Shown here: positions 56,586-64,000 of the stretch, one piece after another
Numbering within the stretch: position 1 is the stretch's first letter
Layout: the number at the start of each line of letters is the position of its first letter
Assembly: GCF_018494055.1 (NCBI RefSeq)
Contig: NZ_JABBFQ010000004.1
Coordinates: 186,001 to 250,000 of the forward strand
DNA: 64,000 nt
DNA from: Rosenbergiella epipactidis
Lineage (GTDB): Bacteria > Pseudomonadota > Gammaproteobacteria > Enterobacterales > Enterobacteriaceae
Direction: 5' to 3'
Position numbers and translations under genes: made by a program
The notes under the pieces: generated by a model
Database searches by the model: none
Told to the model about the DNA's origin: nothing
The model's input: only the letters and a program-made list of their open reading frames with translations

Positions 56586-57878
56586 ATGCTGATTGTACTG
56601 AGTGTTCTAATGTTGCTCTGTTTTGTCGTATGTTTGATGACAAAACGCTTATCAGCGTTAACTGCGTTGATCATCATTCCGACAATTTTTGCTCTATTTG
56701 GAGGCTTCTATGCTCAAGCGGGTAAATTCGTTATTGAAGGACTCCGTACGGTTGCCCCTAATGGAATTATGATCATTTTTGCCATGCTTTATTTTATGGT
56801 TATGACTGATGCAGGGATGTTCGACCCTCTGGTAAACCGTATCGTAAAAGCGACAAAAGGCGACCCAGTACGGATCTTTATGGGGACGGTATTACTAGCC
56901 TTCATTGTGGCCTTAGATGGTGATGGTGCGACAATCTATATCATTGTACTTTCAGCATTTTTACCTATATATAAACGCTTAGGTCTCTCTTTACCTATGG
57001 TGTGCTGCTTACTGCTTCAAGTTTCTGGTTTAGGGAATATGGTGCCTTGGGGCGGGCCTACCGCTCGAGCGGCAACCGCGATGCACGCTGAAATTAGTGA
57101 TTTCTTTGTTCCAATGCTTCCTGCTCTGGCTGCGTGTGTCATTTGGACATTTATCCTCGCATGGATATTTGGTCGCCGTGAACGCGAGCGTCTTGCTAAT
57201 ACCCCCGCCGCCGCACTTTCCGATATTTACCAACAGGGACAAGAAAGAAGTCGTGGGCGTATCACCTTCTATTTTAACTGGGTGCTTACGGTCGGTTTAA
57301 TCATTGCGCTTTGTACCGAGGTATTACCCCTAAGCTATCTTTTTATGTTGGCAGCCTGTATTGCTTTGATCGTTAACTTTCCTAACATTACCACGCAGAA
57401 AGAGCAGATTGAGAAACATGCGCCACCGATTCTGGCAGTCTGCAGCTTAATCTTTGCTGCAGGTGTTTTTACTGGATTATTAACAGGAACTGGCATGGTC
57501 GATGCGGTCGGATCAGCGTTATTACAGGTTATTCCAGACTCATTAGGTCCTTTCATGGCCCCAGTTACGGCACTGATCAGTATCCCTATGACTTGGTTGG
57601 TCTCTAACGACGTATTCTACTTCGGCGTGTTACCCGTATTAGCCGATACGGCGCAACACCACGGTATTACTGGCTTAGAGATTGCACGAGCATCCTTAGT
57701 CGGACAACCTGTTCATATTTTAAGTCCCTTGGTGGCATCGACCTATCTCGTGGTGAGTATGTTGAAATTAGATTATGCAGAGAACCAGAAATATACATTG
57801 AAATGGTCACTGGTTAACTGCCTTATTCTATTTGTAGTCAGCCTATTGCTCGGTATTTTTCCTCTCTATAGTGCTTAA
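56586..57878 (+). CDS. CitMHS-family hydroxy-carboxylate/citrate transporter
   Basis: The 430-residue inner-membrane protein has about twelve hydrophobic helices and the CitMHS features: FAMLYFMVMTDAGMFDPLVN, VALDGDGATIYIIVLSAFLP, GNMVPWGGPTARAATA and FTGLLTGTGMVDA. CitMHS members co-transport metal-citrate or related carboxylates with protons. The exact substrate is unknown. An AAGGATG site precedes ATG 56586. It is followed by a strong hairpin and the convergent LysR gene, and lies beside genes for a 2-hydroxyacid dehydrogenase and an RraA-like aldolase, suggesting uptake of their substrate. Confidence 0.85.
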   Translation: MLIVLSVLMLLCFVVCLMTKRLSALTALIIIPTIFALFGGFYAQAGKFVIEGLRTVAPNGIMIIFAMLYFMVMTDAGMFDPLVNRIVKATKGDPVRIFMGTVLLAFIVALDGDGATIYIIVLSAFLPIYKRLGLSLPMVCCLLLQVSGLGNMVPWGGPTARAATAMHAEISDFFVPMLPALAACVIWTFILAWIFGRRERERLANTPAAALSDIYQQGQERSRGRITFYFNWVLTVGLIIALCTEVLPLSYLFMLAACIALIVNFPNITTQKEQIEKHAPPILAVCSLIFAAGVFTGLLTGTGMVDAVGSALLQVIPDSLGPFMAPVTALISIPMTWLVSNDVFYFGVLPVLADTAQHHGITGLEIARASLVGQPVHILSPLVASTYLVVSMLKLDYAENQKYTLKWSLVNCLILFVVSLLLGIFPLYSA

Positions 57879-57885
57879 CCTTCGC

Positions 57886-57916
57886 CCAGACGCCGCTTTC
57901 TCGATGAGGCGTCTGG
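57886..57916. terminator. Bidirectional hairpin between the CitMHS and LysR genes
   Basis: CCAGACGCC and GGCGTCTGG form a perfect 9-bp stem with a 13-base loop, followed by TTTC on the plus strand. It lies between the two convergent stops. Confidence 0.7.
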
Positions 57917-57918
57917 TT

Positions 57919-58812
57919 TCACTCCTGATAGACCCAGATTTTACTCGCAAGAGAAACAAACTTTCTGGCAATGGGGGATAACTCACTCAATGAATGATAT
58001 TGCCAACCAAAAGTCCTAGGCATTACAACGAGAGGCATTGGGATCTCGACTAATCCAACTTGAGCTTTTGTCGCCTCTAAATAGCGCCGAGAAAGGAAGG
58101 TTAGGAGATGAGATTGCGCCACGACGGTGCGTAATGTCGCGATAGAATTTACCTCTATTTGGATCTTTGGTGCTTGATAGCCGCCAGAGATCAAGCGCTG
58201 CTCAAGCCATTGGCGCGTTGCCACATTCGTCGACGGTAATAACCAATTGTAGCGCGCCAGTGTTTCCGGTGTCGGATGCACACCGACTAACGGATGCTGG
58301 CGACTTGCCGCAAGCACAACGGGATCGTCCAATAAAGGGCGGCATGAAAACTCATCATGCTCAGCGGGGAGAAACCCTAAAATCAGATCGAGGCGGTTTT
58401 CACGAAGTAGGTTCTGTAAATAGTCATTCATCCCGACCTTAACATCGATGCGTACCTGTGGGGCGATTTTAAATAATTCATTCATTAAACTCGGGAGCAT
58501 AAATTCTGCGGCAGTCGCCGCCACACCTAGACGAATATAGCCAGCTTTGCCTTCGCACAGAGAATCCATTTCACGATGAGTGTCGTCAAGCGTACGTACT
58601 ATTTTTTGAGCTCGATCACAAAGCAATAACCCTGCTTCCGTCAGTTTGATACCCCGGCCCACTTTCAATAGTAACGCTGTACCATAGATTTTTTCCAACC
58701 TCTGCACACACTTTGATAGAGCTGGCTGGGTAATTCCAAGGTTGACAGCTGCTCGCCCCAAATGGCCAGTTTCTTGTATTGCCAACAAATAGCGCAAATC
58801 TTTGAGGTCCAT
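57919..58812 (-). CDS. LysR-family transcriptional regulator
   Basis: The 297-residue protein has the LysR helix-turn-helix at residues 1-60 (LRYLLAIQETGHLGRAAVNL, then TQPALSKCVQRLEKIYG) and the two-lobed effector domain from about residue 90. It is divergent from the 2-hydroxyacid dehydrogenase gene across 91 bases that contain a perfect inverted repeat, the classic LysR arrangement. It is convergent with the CitMHS gene. It most likely controls the dehydrogenase-aldolase operon and perhaps the transporter, in response to a carboxylate. The effector is unknown. Confidence 0.87.
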   Translation of the reverse strand: MDLKDLRYLLAIQETGHLGRAAVNLGITQPALSKCVQRLEKIYGTALLLKVGRGIKLTEAGLLLCDRAQKIVRTLDDTHREMDSLCEGKAGYIRLGVAATAAEFMLPSLMNELFKIAPQVRIDVKVGMNDYLQNLLRENRLDLILGFLPAEHDEFSCRPLLDDPVVLAASRQHPLVGVHPTPETLARYNWLLPSTNVATRQWLEQRLISGGYQAPKIQIEVNSIATLRTVVAQSHLLTFLSRRYLEATKAQVGLVEIPMPLVVMPRTFGWQYHSLSELSPIARKFVSLASKIWVYQE

Positions 58813-58825
58813 TGATTCCTCACAG

Positions 58826-58856
58826 GAATTAATAAATAAGCTTGAGAAGTTAATTC
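58826..58856. promoter_or_regulatory. Inverted repeat in the LysR/dehydrogenase divergent promoter
   Basis: GAATTAA at 58826-58832 and TTAATTC at 58850-58856 are perfect inverted arms, 17 bases apart, in the 91-base divergent gap. This is where a LysR regulator would bind to control both promoters. The arms are AT-rich, so chance is possible. Confidence 0.35.
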
Positions 58857-58903
58857 TATCTTCTATCAGTGCCAGTATGTAAAAAACAATAGAGGGATGG
58901 GAT

Positions 58904-59893
58904 ATGGCTTATAAATTTCTAATGACAGCATCAACTCTTGGTGCTGCAGGTCAACAACTGTTAATCGATGCTGGCTGTCATGTCGACTACCTCACTGAGA
59001 GTCAAGATGCCAATGAAGTTGAACAGAAAATGGCCGCAACGGCTTACGATGCGGTGATTTCCCGCACCGTTACGCTTTCAGAACACGCTATCTCGGCCTG
59101 TCCTAGTTTAAAAGTAATTTGTAAGCATGGTGTCGGCGTCACTAATATTGATGTCAACGCAGCCACCCAACGCGGTATTCCCGTACTGACTACTCCCGCT
59201 ACTAATGCACAGTCGGTCGCTGAGTTGACGATTGGCCTTATGCTTGCTGCCTCACGACATCTTCACTTTTTCCAACACGAAATTCTACAAAACCGCTGGA
59301 CGCGAAGCAGTGTTGGAGCGGAACTGTATGGAAAACGTCTCGGTTTGGTGGGCTTCGGCGAAATTGGCCAACGCGTCGCACATATCGCCCAAGCTATCGG
59401 CATGACCGTGAGTTTTTTTGATCCGGGACTCCCTGACGATGCTCAGCACCCAAATATTACTCGCCTGCATCAGTTTGAGGACCTACTCCCCGTTAGCGAC
59501 GTACTTAGCCTGCATTGTCCGGTCAATCATGCCACCCGGAAAATGCTTAATCAGGCAACATTAGCTCGTTTACCTCAACAAGCTGTCGTCATTAATACTT
59601 CAAGAGGGGAATTAATCGATGAGAGTGCCTTGATTGCAGCACTTCACAGCGGTGCTGTGGCTGCCGCAGGATTAGATACTTTTGCAGTTGAACCGCTACC
59701 CGCTGATCACCCTTTTAGAACCTTTAAGAATCTTATTCTTACTCCACATATCGGAGGTTCGACTCAAGCTGCGTTAGATGCCGTTGCTTGTTCAGCGGCT
59801 CAGCAATGCCTGACATATCTCGATCAGCAGACATTTGCCCCTCGCGCTTGTATAAACCCCGATTTCCAAAAAAATAAGGAATTTACTTTATGA
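58904..59893 (+). CDS. D-isomer-specific 2-hydroxyacid dehydrogenase
   Basis: The 329-residue cytoplasmic protein has the full family layout. The NAD(P)-binding GFGEIGQRVA lies near residue 150, and the catalytic residues are Arg in NTSRGELIDE, Glu in FAVEPLPADHP and His in TPHIGGSTQAA. It resembles phosphoglycerate- and hydroxypyruvate-type dehydrogenases but lacks the extra regulatory domain of SerA. It should interconvert a D-2-hydroxy acid and the 2-oxo acid. Its stop overlaps the start of the RraA-like gene as ATGA, so the two enzymes probably act in sequence. Confidence 0.88.
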   Translation: MAYKFLMTASTLGAAGQQLLIDAGCHVDYLTESQDANEVEQKMAATAYDAVISRTVTLSEHAISACPSLKVICKHGVGVTNIDVNAATQRGIPVLTTPATNAQSVAELTIGLMLAASRHLHFFQHEILQNRWTRSSVGAELYGKRLGLVGFGEIGQRVAHIAQAIGMTVSFFDPGLPDDAQHPNITRLHQFEDLLPVSDVLSLHCPVNHATRKMLNQATLARLPQQAVVINTSRGELIDESALIAALHSGAVAAAGLDTFAVEPLPADHPFRTFKNLILTPHIGGSTQAALDAVACSAAQQCLTYLDQQTFAPRACINPDFQKNKEFTL

Positions 59894-60582
59894 GTGATCG
59901 TCAAGACTGGCCAGCTGGCTATTATATTGGTTCTCGTCAATCAGTACCTGATGCGTCGATAATTGATGCCTACCGTCAACTTCCTGTACCGAATATTGGC
60001 GATTGTATGGGACGTACGGTCGCTGCACGGGGTCTAGTTCCTTACCACAATGATCCTCAACATGTCCTCTGTGGTCCCGCCCTCACGGTAAAGGTTCGCC
60101 CCGGTGATAACCTAATGATCCACAAAGCCATAGAAATGGCACAGCCCGGTGATGTGATTGTGGTTGACGGTGCAGGCGATCTGACTCAAGCGTTGATCGG
60201 CGGCCTAATGAGAACCTCAGCGTTAACCAAAAAAATTGCAGGCTTTATCATTGATGGCGCTATTAGGGATGTCAATGAGTGGGCAGAAGGCGGTGTGGCG
60301 GTCTACGCGCGGGGGAATATTTTACGGGGGCCAAGCAAAGATGGGCCAGGTGAAGTCAATGTGACGATTTCTTGTGCAGGACTTCTTGTTTCCCCGGGGG
60401 ATCTCATTATTGCCGATGCCGATGGCGTGATTGCAATTCCCTATGAGGAACTTTCTGGACTTTTGCCTCAAGTCCAAGCCCATGCTCAGCGTGAAGAAAA
60501 AATTCGTCAAACCAATCTTTCGGGAACAGCTGATCCAGAGCGTTTTAATAGCTTATTACGCGCTAAAGGCTGTCCGGTATAG
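59890..60582 (+). CDS. RraA-like / 4-hydroxy-4-methyl-2-oxoglutarate aldolase-family protein
   Basis: The 230-residue protein belongs to the RraA/HMG-CHA aldolase family: VPNIGDCMGRT at the start, GPALTVKVRPGDNLMIHKAI, and the active-site segment with GGLM and then DGAIRDVNEWAE, which holds the Arg and Asp used by the aldolases. Members with these residues cleave 4-hydroxy-2-oxo dicarboxylates or decarboxylate oxaloacetate; true RraA inhibits RNase E but is smaller and closer to 160 residues. The four-base overlap with the 2-hydroxyacid dehydrogenase supports a catabolic aldolase role. Confidence 0.82.
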   Translation: MSDRQDWPAGYYIGSRQSVPDASIIDAYRQLPVPNIGDCMGRTVAARGLVPYHNDPQHVLCGPALTVKVRPGDNLMIHKAIEMAQPGDVIVVDGAGDLTQALIGGLMRTSALTKKIAGFIIDGAIRDVNEWAEGGVAVYARGNILRGPSKDGPGEVNVTISCAGLLVSPGDLIIADADGVIAIPYEELSGLLPQVQAHAQREEKIRQTNLSGTADPERFNSLLRAKGCPV

Positions 60583-60664
60583 ATACCACGCCATAAGAAT
60601 GAAAAAGATAGACTAACGTTAAGGTGTCCTTGTTCAACCCTCTGTTCAGTAAGGCTTTTACATT

Positions 60665-61789
60665 ATGATAAGAAAACTCAGTATTTTTACAGCACTCCTT
60701 CTCACTTCACATGTTTATGCAACGGATACGCTACCGGTAAAATTACCGACGCAGCAAGATATGCGCCTACAGCAAGTTGCCACCTCAAACCATATCTGGA
60801 ATGGCGTGACCGTCGCCGCCAATGGCCGAATATTTGCCTCTTTTACTCAAACTGAAGGCAAAGGCTTACAACTTGGTGAAGTCGGGGCTGAAGGGAAAAT
60901 TACCCCCTACCCCGATCAAGACTGGAATACTCGGCAACAGAATGACCCTGAGCACCACTTCCTTCATGTCAATGCCGTCCGCATTGGGCCAGATGGTAAT
61001 CTTTGGGTGATGGATGCAGGAAATACTGGCATTGGCACCGGTGCTAAATCCGTTGTCGGCGCAGGTAAGTTAGTTAAAATTGATATCGCAACCAATAAAG
61101 TTATCGCGACCTACGTGATCAAACCGCCAGTCCAAAAACCTGAAAGTTATCTAGACGATGTCCGTTTTAATGGTGATTACGCCTATATCACCGATCCTGG
61201 AGCTGTCGGACTGGTCGTGCTAAATCTGAAGACTCAACAGGCCCATCGTGTCTTAGATAACCACCCACTATCAATCGATCACCAGCCGATTTATGCTGAT
61301 GGGAAGAAACTCTACCTTCCTAGCGGTAAAGAAAAACGAGTTGGATTGGATCAACTTGAGGTCTCACCTGATGGTAAATGGCTGTATTATCAAGCAATAC
61401 CGGGTCCCCTTGCTCGGATCGAAACGCGTTATTTAAATGACGAAAAGCTTTCTACAGCAGAAGTAAACCGCCATGCAGAGAAATTTCTCGATACCTGGAG
61501 CACTGGAGGTACTGCTATTGATAGCCGTGGCAACATTTATGCCTCGAATATTAATACTCGATCAATTAATAAGATCAGTCCTGAAGGGAAAGTGACCACA
61601 GTGATTAGCGACCCTCGCTTAATCTGGGTGGATGCCATGTGGGTAAGTCATGGCGCATTATGGATGCCTGCAGCCCAAATCAACCGTTCACCCGCTACAA
61701 CAGGCGGTAAACCCTCGACTGTCGATTATCCAGTAAGGATGTATAAACTTTCACTCCCTATTGAGCCTTCCGCTCGCGATCACCAGTAA
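60665..61789 (+). CDS. Secreted major-royal-jelly/yellow-family beta-propeller protein
   Basis: The 374-residue precursor has a signal peptide (MIRKLSIFTALLLTSHVYA). Its propeller fold has the MRJP pattern: WNGVTVAANGRIFASF, HVNAVRIGPDGNLWVMDAGN, YLDDVRFNGDYAYITDPG and AIDSRGNIYASNINT. Bacterial members are periplasmic or secreted and of unknown function; relation to SMP-30-type lactonases has been suggested by fold. Only 82 bases separate it from the aldolase gene on the same strand. In this setting a role on a sugar lactone in the periplasm is an attractive guess, nothing more. Confidence 0.78.
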   Translation: MIRKLSIFTALLLTSHVYATDTLPVKLPTQQDMRLQQVATSNHIWNGVTVAANGRIFASFTQTEGKGLQLGEVGAEGKITPYPDQDWNTRQQNDPEHHFLHVNAVRIGPDGNLWVMDAGNTGIGTGAKSVVGAGKLVKIDIATNKVIATYVIKPPVQKPESYLDDVRFNGDYAYITDPGAVGLVVLNLKTQQAHRVLDNHPLSIDHQPIYADGKKLYLPSGKEKRVGLDQLEVSPDGKWLYYQAIPGPLARIETRYLNDEKLSTAEVNRHAEKFLDTWSTGGTAIDSRGNIYASNINTRSINKISPEGKVTTVISDPRLIWVDAMWVSHGALWMPAAQINRSPATTGGKPSTVDYPVRMYKLSLPIEPSARDHQ

Positions 61790-61796
61790 GCGCCAA

Positions 61797-61820
61797 GCCC
61801 CTCTCCCCACCATGAGGGGC
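61797..61820. terminator. Hairpin between the MRJP and LysR genes
   Basis: GCCCCTC and GAGGGGC form a perfect 7-bp stem with a 10-base loop between two convergent genes, with AA on the left and TT on the right of the stem. It is a likely weak bidirectional terminator. Confidence 0.6.
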
Positions 61821-61821
61821 C

Positions 61822-62712
61822 TTAACTCAGTTGTTCAAAGCGACTGACTAGGCTATCAATAAAAATACGAGTTCTTGAAGGCATTAAGCGTGTCGCAGGG
61901 AATACTATCCATACCGGACGTTTTTTACTCTGCCACTCGGGCAACACTCGGACTAATTCCCCTGATTCAACATAATGCTGTACCGAATGGGCGGCAATCC
62001 GAGTGACTCCCGCACCGCGTAGTGCAAGATTAACCAGGATATTGGGTGAGTTTGCCACCGTTTTAGTCGGTAATTCACCCTGCCAATGGCGTTGACCGCT
62101 TAATAAGCTCAATGGTGAAGTATCACTGTGCAGACGTAGCAAAGAATGAGCGAGCAGATCGTCCGGCTGACGAATCTTTGCGGCGTGATATAAATAACTC
62201 GGTGCCGCGTAGAGTCCTAATTCGAAATGCCCTAATAATCGCGCGGCGAGCGAGGCATCATCAGCTAAGGCCCCAATCCTCAAGGCAAGATCAAAGCCTT
62301 CTGCGATTAAATCGACTCGCCGCTGCGAGACGTCAATATCCAAAGTAATCTGCGGATACTCTGCAATAAAGTCGGCCAAAAACGCGCTAATTAACGCTTG
62401 GGTAAAATCACCGGGTAAGGAAACCCGTAATTTGCCACTGGGCACGATACTTCGATGTTCGATTAATGCATCGATTGCAGTAATCTCCGCGGCGATCTGT
62501 TGAGTATGCCTGAGTATCGCTTGCCCGAAGGGGGTTATTGTCATTTTACGGGTGGTGCGAATAAATAAGCGCTCACCCAGCTGCTGCTCGACTGCGGCGA
62601 TACGTCGAGAGAGCGTAGAGGCTGGGATATCAAGCCTGTCAGCCGCTTTAGTAAAACTGCCTTCCTCCGCAATCCGCGTAAAGAGCAGCAAATCGTTAGC
62701 ATCGACGCGCAC
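61822..62712 (-). CDS. LysR-family transcriptional regulator
   Basis: The 296-residue protein has the LysR winged helix at residues 1-62 (LFTRIAEEGSFTKAADRLD, then STLSRRIAAVEQQLGERLF) and an effector domain of the DsdC/GcvA-unlike, YafC/DmlR-like type (LRVSLPGDFTQALISAFLAD). It starts with GTG at 62712. It is divergent from the YphA-like DoxX gene across 112 bases and probably controls it. This is a common pairing: a LysR regulator beside a DoxX/quinone-stress membrane protein. The effector is unknown. Confidence 0.85.
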   Translation of the reverse strand: MRVDANDLLLFTRIAEEGSFTKAADRLDIPASTLSRRIAAVEQQLGERLFIRTTRKMTITPFGQAILRHTQQIAAEITAIDALIEHRSIVPSGKLRVSLPGDFTQALISAFLADFIAEYPQITLDIDVSQRRVDLIAEGFDLALRIGALADDASLAARLLGHFELGLYAAPSYLYHAAKIRQPDDLLAHSLLRLHSDTSPLSLLSGQRHWQGELPTKTVANSPNILVNLALRGAGVTRIAAHSVQHYVESGELVRVLPEWQSKKRPVWIVFPATRLMPSRTRIFIDSLVSRFEQLS

Positions 62713-62824
62713 TTATTATCCCATATTTGAAATTATCTTACTCATTCTAGCCATTTATTCCATCCTCTGCGAGCGCTAAAGTCTGTCGCTAACAACGACC
62801 TCCAGCCAAATAATGAGGATTTTT

Positions 62825-63238
62825 ATGCAATATTTCTCCTTTACTCGACAACAACCGAGTGTGCTACTCATCGCCCGAATCTTACTGATGTTACTCTTTG
62901 TCATTTTCGGCTATCAAAAACTGATTCACTTCGGCGGCACCGTCGACTATATGAAGGCATTAGGCACTCCCTTGCCGACAGTTGGCGCATTAATTGCGGT
63001 AGCCCTCGAATTCTTTGCGGGTTTGGCGATTATGCTGGGCTTTTTTACTCGACCAATCGCGATCATTATGGCGATCTACACCTTGGCTACCGCGATTATC
63101 GGTCACCCTTTCTGGTCGATAAGTGGCGCTGCACAGATGGCAGCAGAGATTAATTTCTACAAAAATATCAGTATTATTGGTGGGCTATTACTGCTCTCTG
63201 TGACGGGAGCAGGACCTTACTCTCTCGATAAAAAGTAG
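62825..63238 (+). CDS. YphA-like DoxX-family inner-membrane protein
   Basis: The 137-residue protein has four hydrophobic helices and matches E. coli YphA in outline: LLIARILLMLLFVIFGYQKL, then VALEFFAGLAIMLGFFTRPI, IIGHPFWSIS, INFYKNISIIGGLLLL and TGAGPYSLDKK. Its function is not established. GAGGA before ATG 62825 decides the start over an in-frame ATG at 62813. It is divergent from a LysR gene and is the third DoxX-type protein of the window. Confidence 0.82.
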   Translation: MQYFSFTRQQPSVLLIARILLMLLFVIFGYQKLIHFGGTVDYMKALGTPLPTVGALIAVALEFFAGLAIMLGFFTRPIAIIMAIYTLATAIIGHPFWSISGAAQMAAEINFYKNISIIGGLLLLSVTGAGPYSLDKK

Positions 63239-63245
63239 TTAATTA

Positions 63246-63274
63246 ACACGCCCTTCTTCTGGCGGAGGGCGTGT
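63246..63274. terminator. Bidirectional hairpin between the DoxX and VOC genes
   Basis: ACACGCCCT and AGGGCGTGT form a perfect 9-bp stem with an 11-base loop, between the convergent stops. There is no long T-run. Confidence 0.65.
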
Positions 63275-63278
63275 CGAC

Positions 63279-63656
63279 TTACTCTCCCTGCGTTTGATAA
63301 AAGGCGCAGAGCTTATTCCCTGTTGGATCACGCAAGTAGGCCACGCATTTACCGTCTTCACGGATATGGGGCGCCGATTCAGCACTACTCCCGCCATGGC
63401 TGATCCCCGCCTGATGCCAAGCATAGACCGCTTCGCAACTTGCTAACTCAAAACCAATAGTCCCGCCATTCGCCGCTGTAGCAGGCTGGCCATTAATCGG
63501 AAGAGTAATAATGAAACGCTGTTTTCCCTGCCGATAAAAAGGACGCTCGAATTTGTCTATCCCCTGCTCGTCGAGTGGCATGTGGGAAAAAATCGCGTCA
63601 TAAAACCGCTGAGCAACGGCAATCTCTTTAGCACCGACCACAACATGACTATACAT
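63279..63656 (-). CDS. VOC-family (glyoxalase/bleomycin-resistance fold) protein
   Basis: The 125-residue protein has the two paired beta-alpha-beta units of the vicinal-oxygen-chelate fold: HVVVGAKEIAVAQRFYDAIF at the start, and CVAYLRDPTGNKLCAFYQ at the end, with a metal-ligand histidine in the first strand. The function cannot be deduced; members include glyoxalases, dioxygenases and antibiotic-binding proteins. A GAGG site precedes the ATG. It is convergent with the YphA-like gene and divergent from crtZ. Confidence 0.78.
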   Translation of the reverse strand: MYSHVVVGAKEIAVAQRFYDAIFSHMPLDEQGIDKFERPFYRQGKQRFIITLPINGQPATAANGGTIGFELASCEAVYAWHQAGISHGGSSAESAPHIREDGKCVAYLRDPTGNKLCAFYQTQGE

Positions 63657-63850
63657 AACGACCTCTTAATAATAAGTGAGCCGACTTGGCGACCCGATAA
63701 GACAATAATTGATATTACATCGCACTGCTCGCTACGGGGCAGTTTATTGACTATGCTATTTTCTGACGGCTGACTTCTGGGTAACCCTTTGCAATATAAC
63801 GCTAGGGAATCAATTGGCCCAATCATAATCTGTTAACAAGGATTAACTGA

Positions 63851-64000
63851 ATGCCGTGGTTTATTAATCTATTAATCGTTGTCGTCATGGTGCTGGTGAT
63901 GGAGGTCGTCGCCACCGCAATGCATAAATATGTTATGCATCGCTGGGGCTGGGGATGGCATCAATCTCATCATGAAACACGCCACGGGATCTTCGAAGTT
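63851..64000 (+). CDS. crtZ: Beta-carotene hydroxylase CrtZ (5' part; cut by the window edge)
   Basis: The first 50 residues are in the window. They match Pantoea CrtZ: a membrane helix (FINLLIVVVMVLVMEVV) followed by histidine motifs HKYVMH and HQSHH of the non-heme di-iron hydroxylase family. CrtZ hydroxylates beta-carotene to zeaxanthin. In Pantoea it stands at one end of the crt cluster, convergent with the other genes, so the remaining crt genes would be expected to the right of the window, on the opposite strand. The gene runs off at 64000. Confidence 0.88.
   Translation, partial: MPWFINLLIVVVMVLVMEVVATAMHKYVMHRWGWGWHQSHHETRHGIFEV

Overview
The window is chromosomal DNA of a gammaproteobacterium of the Enterobacterales, most likely the Erwiniaceae (Pantoea/Tatumella/Rosenbergiella side). 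The first 26 kb follow the Escherichia coli parC-to-rpoD backbone, with proteins very close to their E. coli counterparts. The accessory part carries a three-component periplasmic sugar/sugar-acid dehydrogenase typical of ketogluconate-forming Erwiniaceae. The right edge enters a carotenoid hydroxylase gene (crtZ). The genus cannot be fixed from the sequence alone.

Region 1 (1-26.4 kb) is conserved housekeeping: parC (cut by the left edge), mdaB, then parE-yqiA-cpdA and yqiB-nudF on the minus strand, tolC behind a mar/sox/rob-like box, ygiD, ribB with an FMN riboswitch, ubiK, hldE-glnE-ygiF, ygiM-cca, uppP, folB, plsY, tsaD, and the macromolecular synthesis operon rpsU-dnaG-rpoD. Its only break is an AT-rich insertion at about 8.6-9.4 kb with two small overlapping frameshifted genes.

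Region 2 (26.4-41.7 kb) is a mosaic of transport, stress and metabolism genes: a GNAT enzyme with yecA, a xanP-like permease, a headless TetR remnant, a three-gene stress/envelope operon (OmpA-like anchor plus two DUF2382 proteins), an Mtr-like permease, poxB, proP, zinT behind a Zur-like operator, a tyrosine phosphatase, a DoxX protein and a ydeP-like molybdoenzyme.

Region 3 (41.7-50.9 kb) mixes decay and acquisition. A first gluconate-dehydrogenase-type operon has lost its whole FAD subunit; its small subunit has no usable start and its cytochrome c has an in-frame stop. It abuts a truncated M20 amidohydrolase. An OprD-type porin, an NlpA lipoprotein behind tandem MetJ-like boxes, an intact M20 amidohydrolase and a cystine-type ABC transporter follow, suggesting a sulfur or amino-acid scavenging set. 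A small unknown ORF at 50.6 kb carries an in-frame stop.

Region 4 (50.9-64 kb) holds the intact dehydrogenase in one minus-strand run: DoxX, two GlcG/HbpS proteins, small subunit, FAD subunit, triheme cytochrome c. On the other side of a 516-bp AT-rich region are a CitMHS transporter, a LysR regulator, a 2-hydroxyacid dehydrogenase overlapping an RraA-like aldolase gene, and a secreted MRJP/yellow-family protein. Together they suggest periplasmic oxidation of a sugar or sugar acid with uptake and breakdown of a hydroxy-carboxylate; the substrates are not known. A second LysR, a YphA-like DoxX protein, a VOC protein and the start of crtZ end the window.
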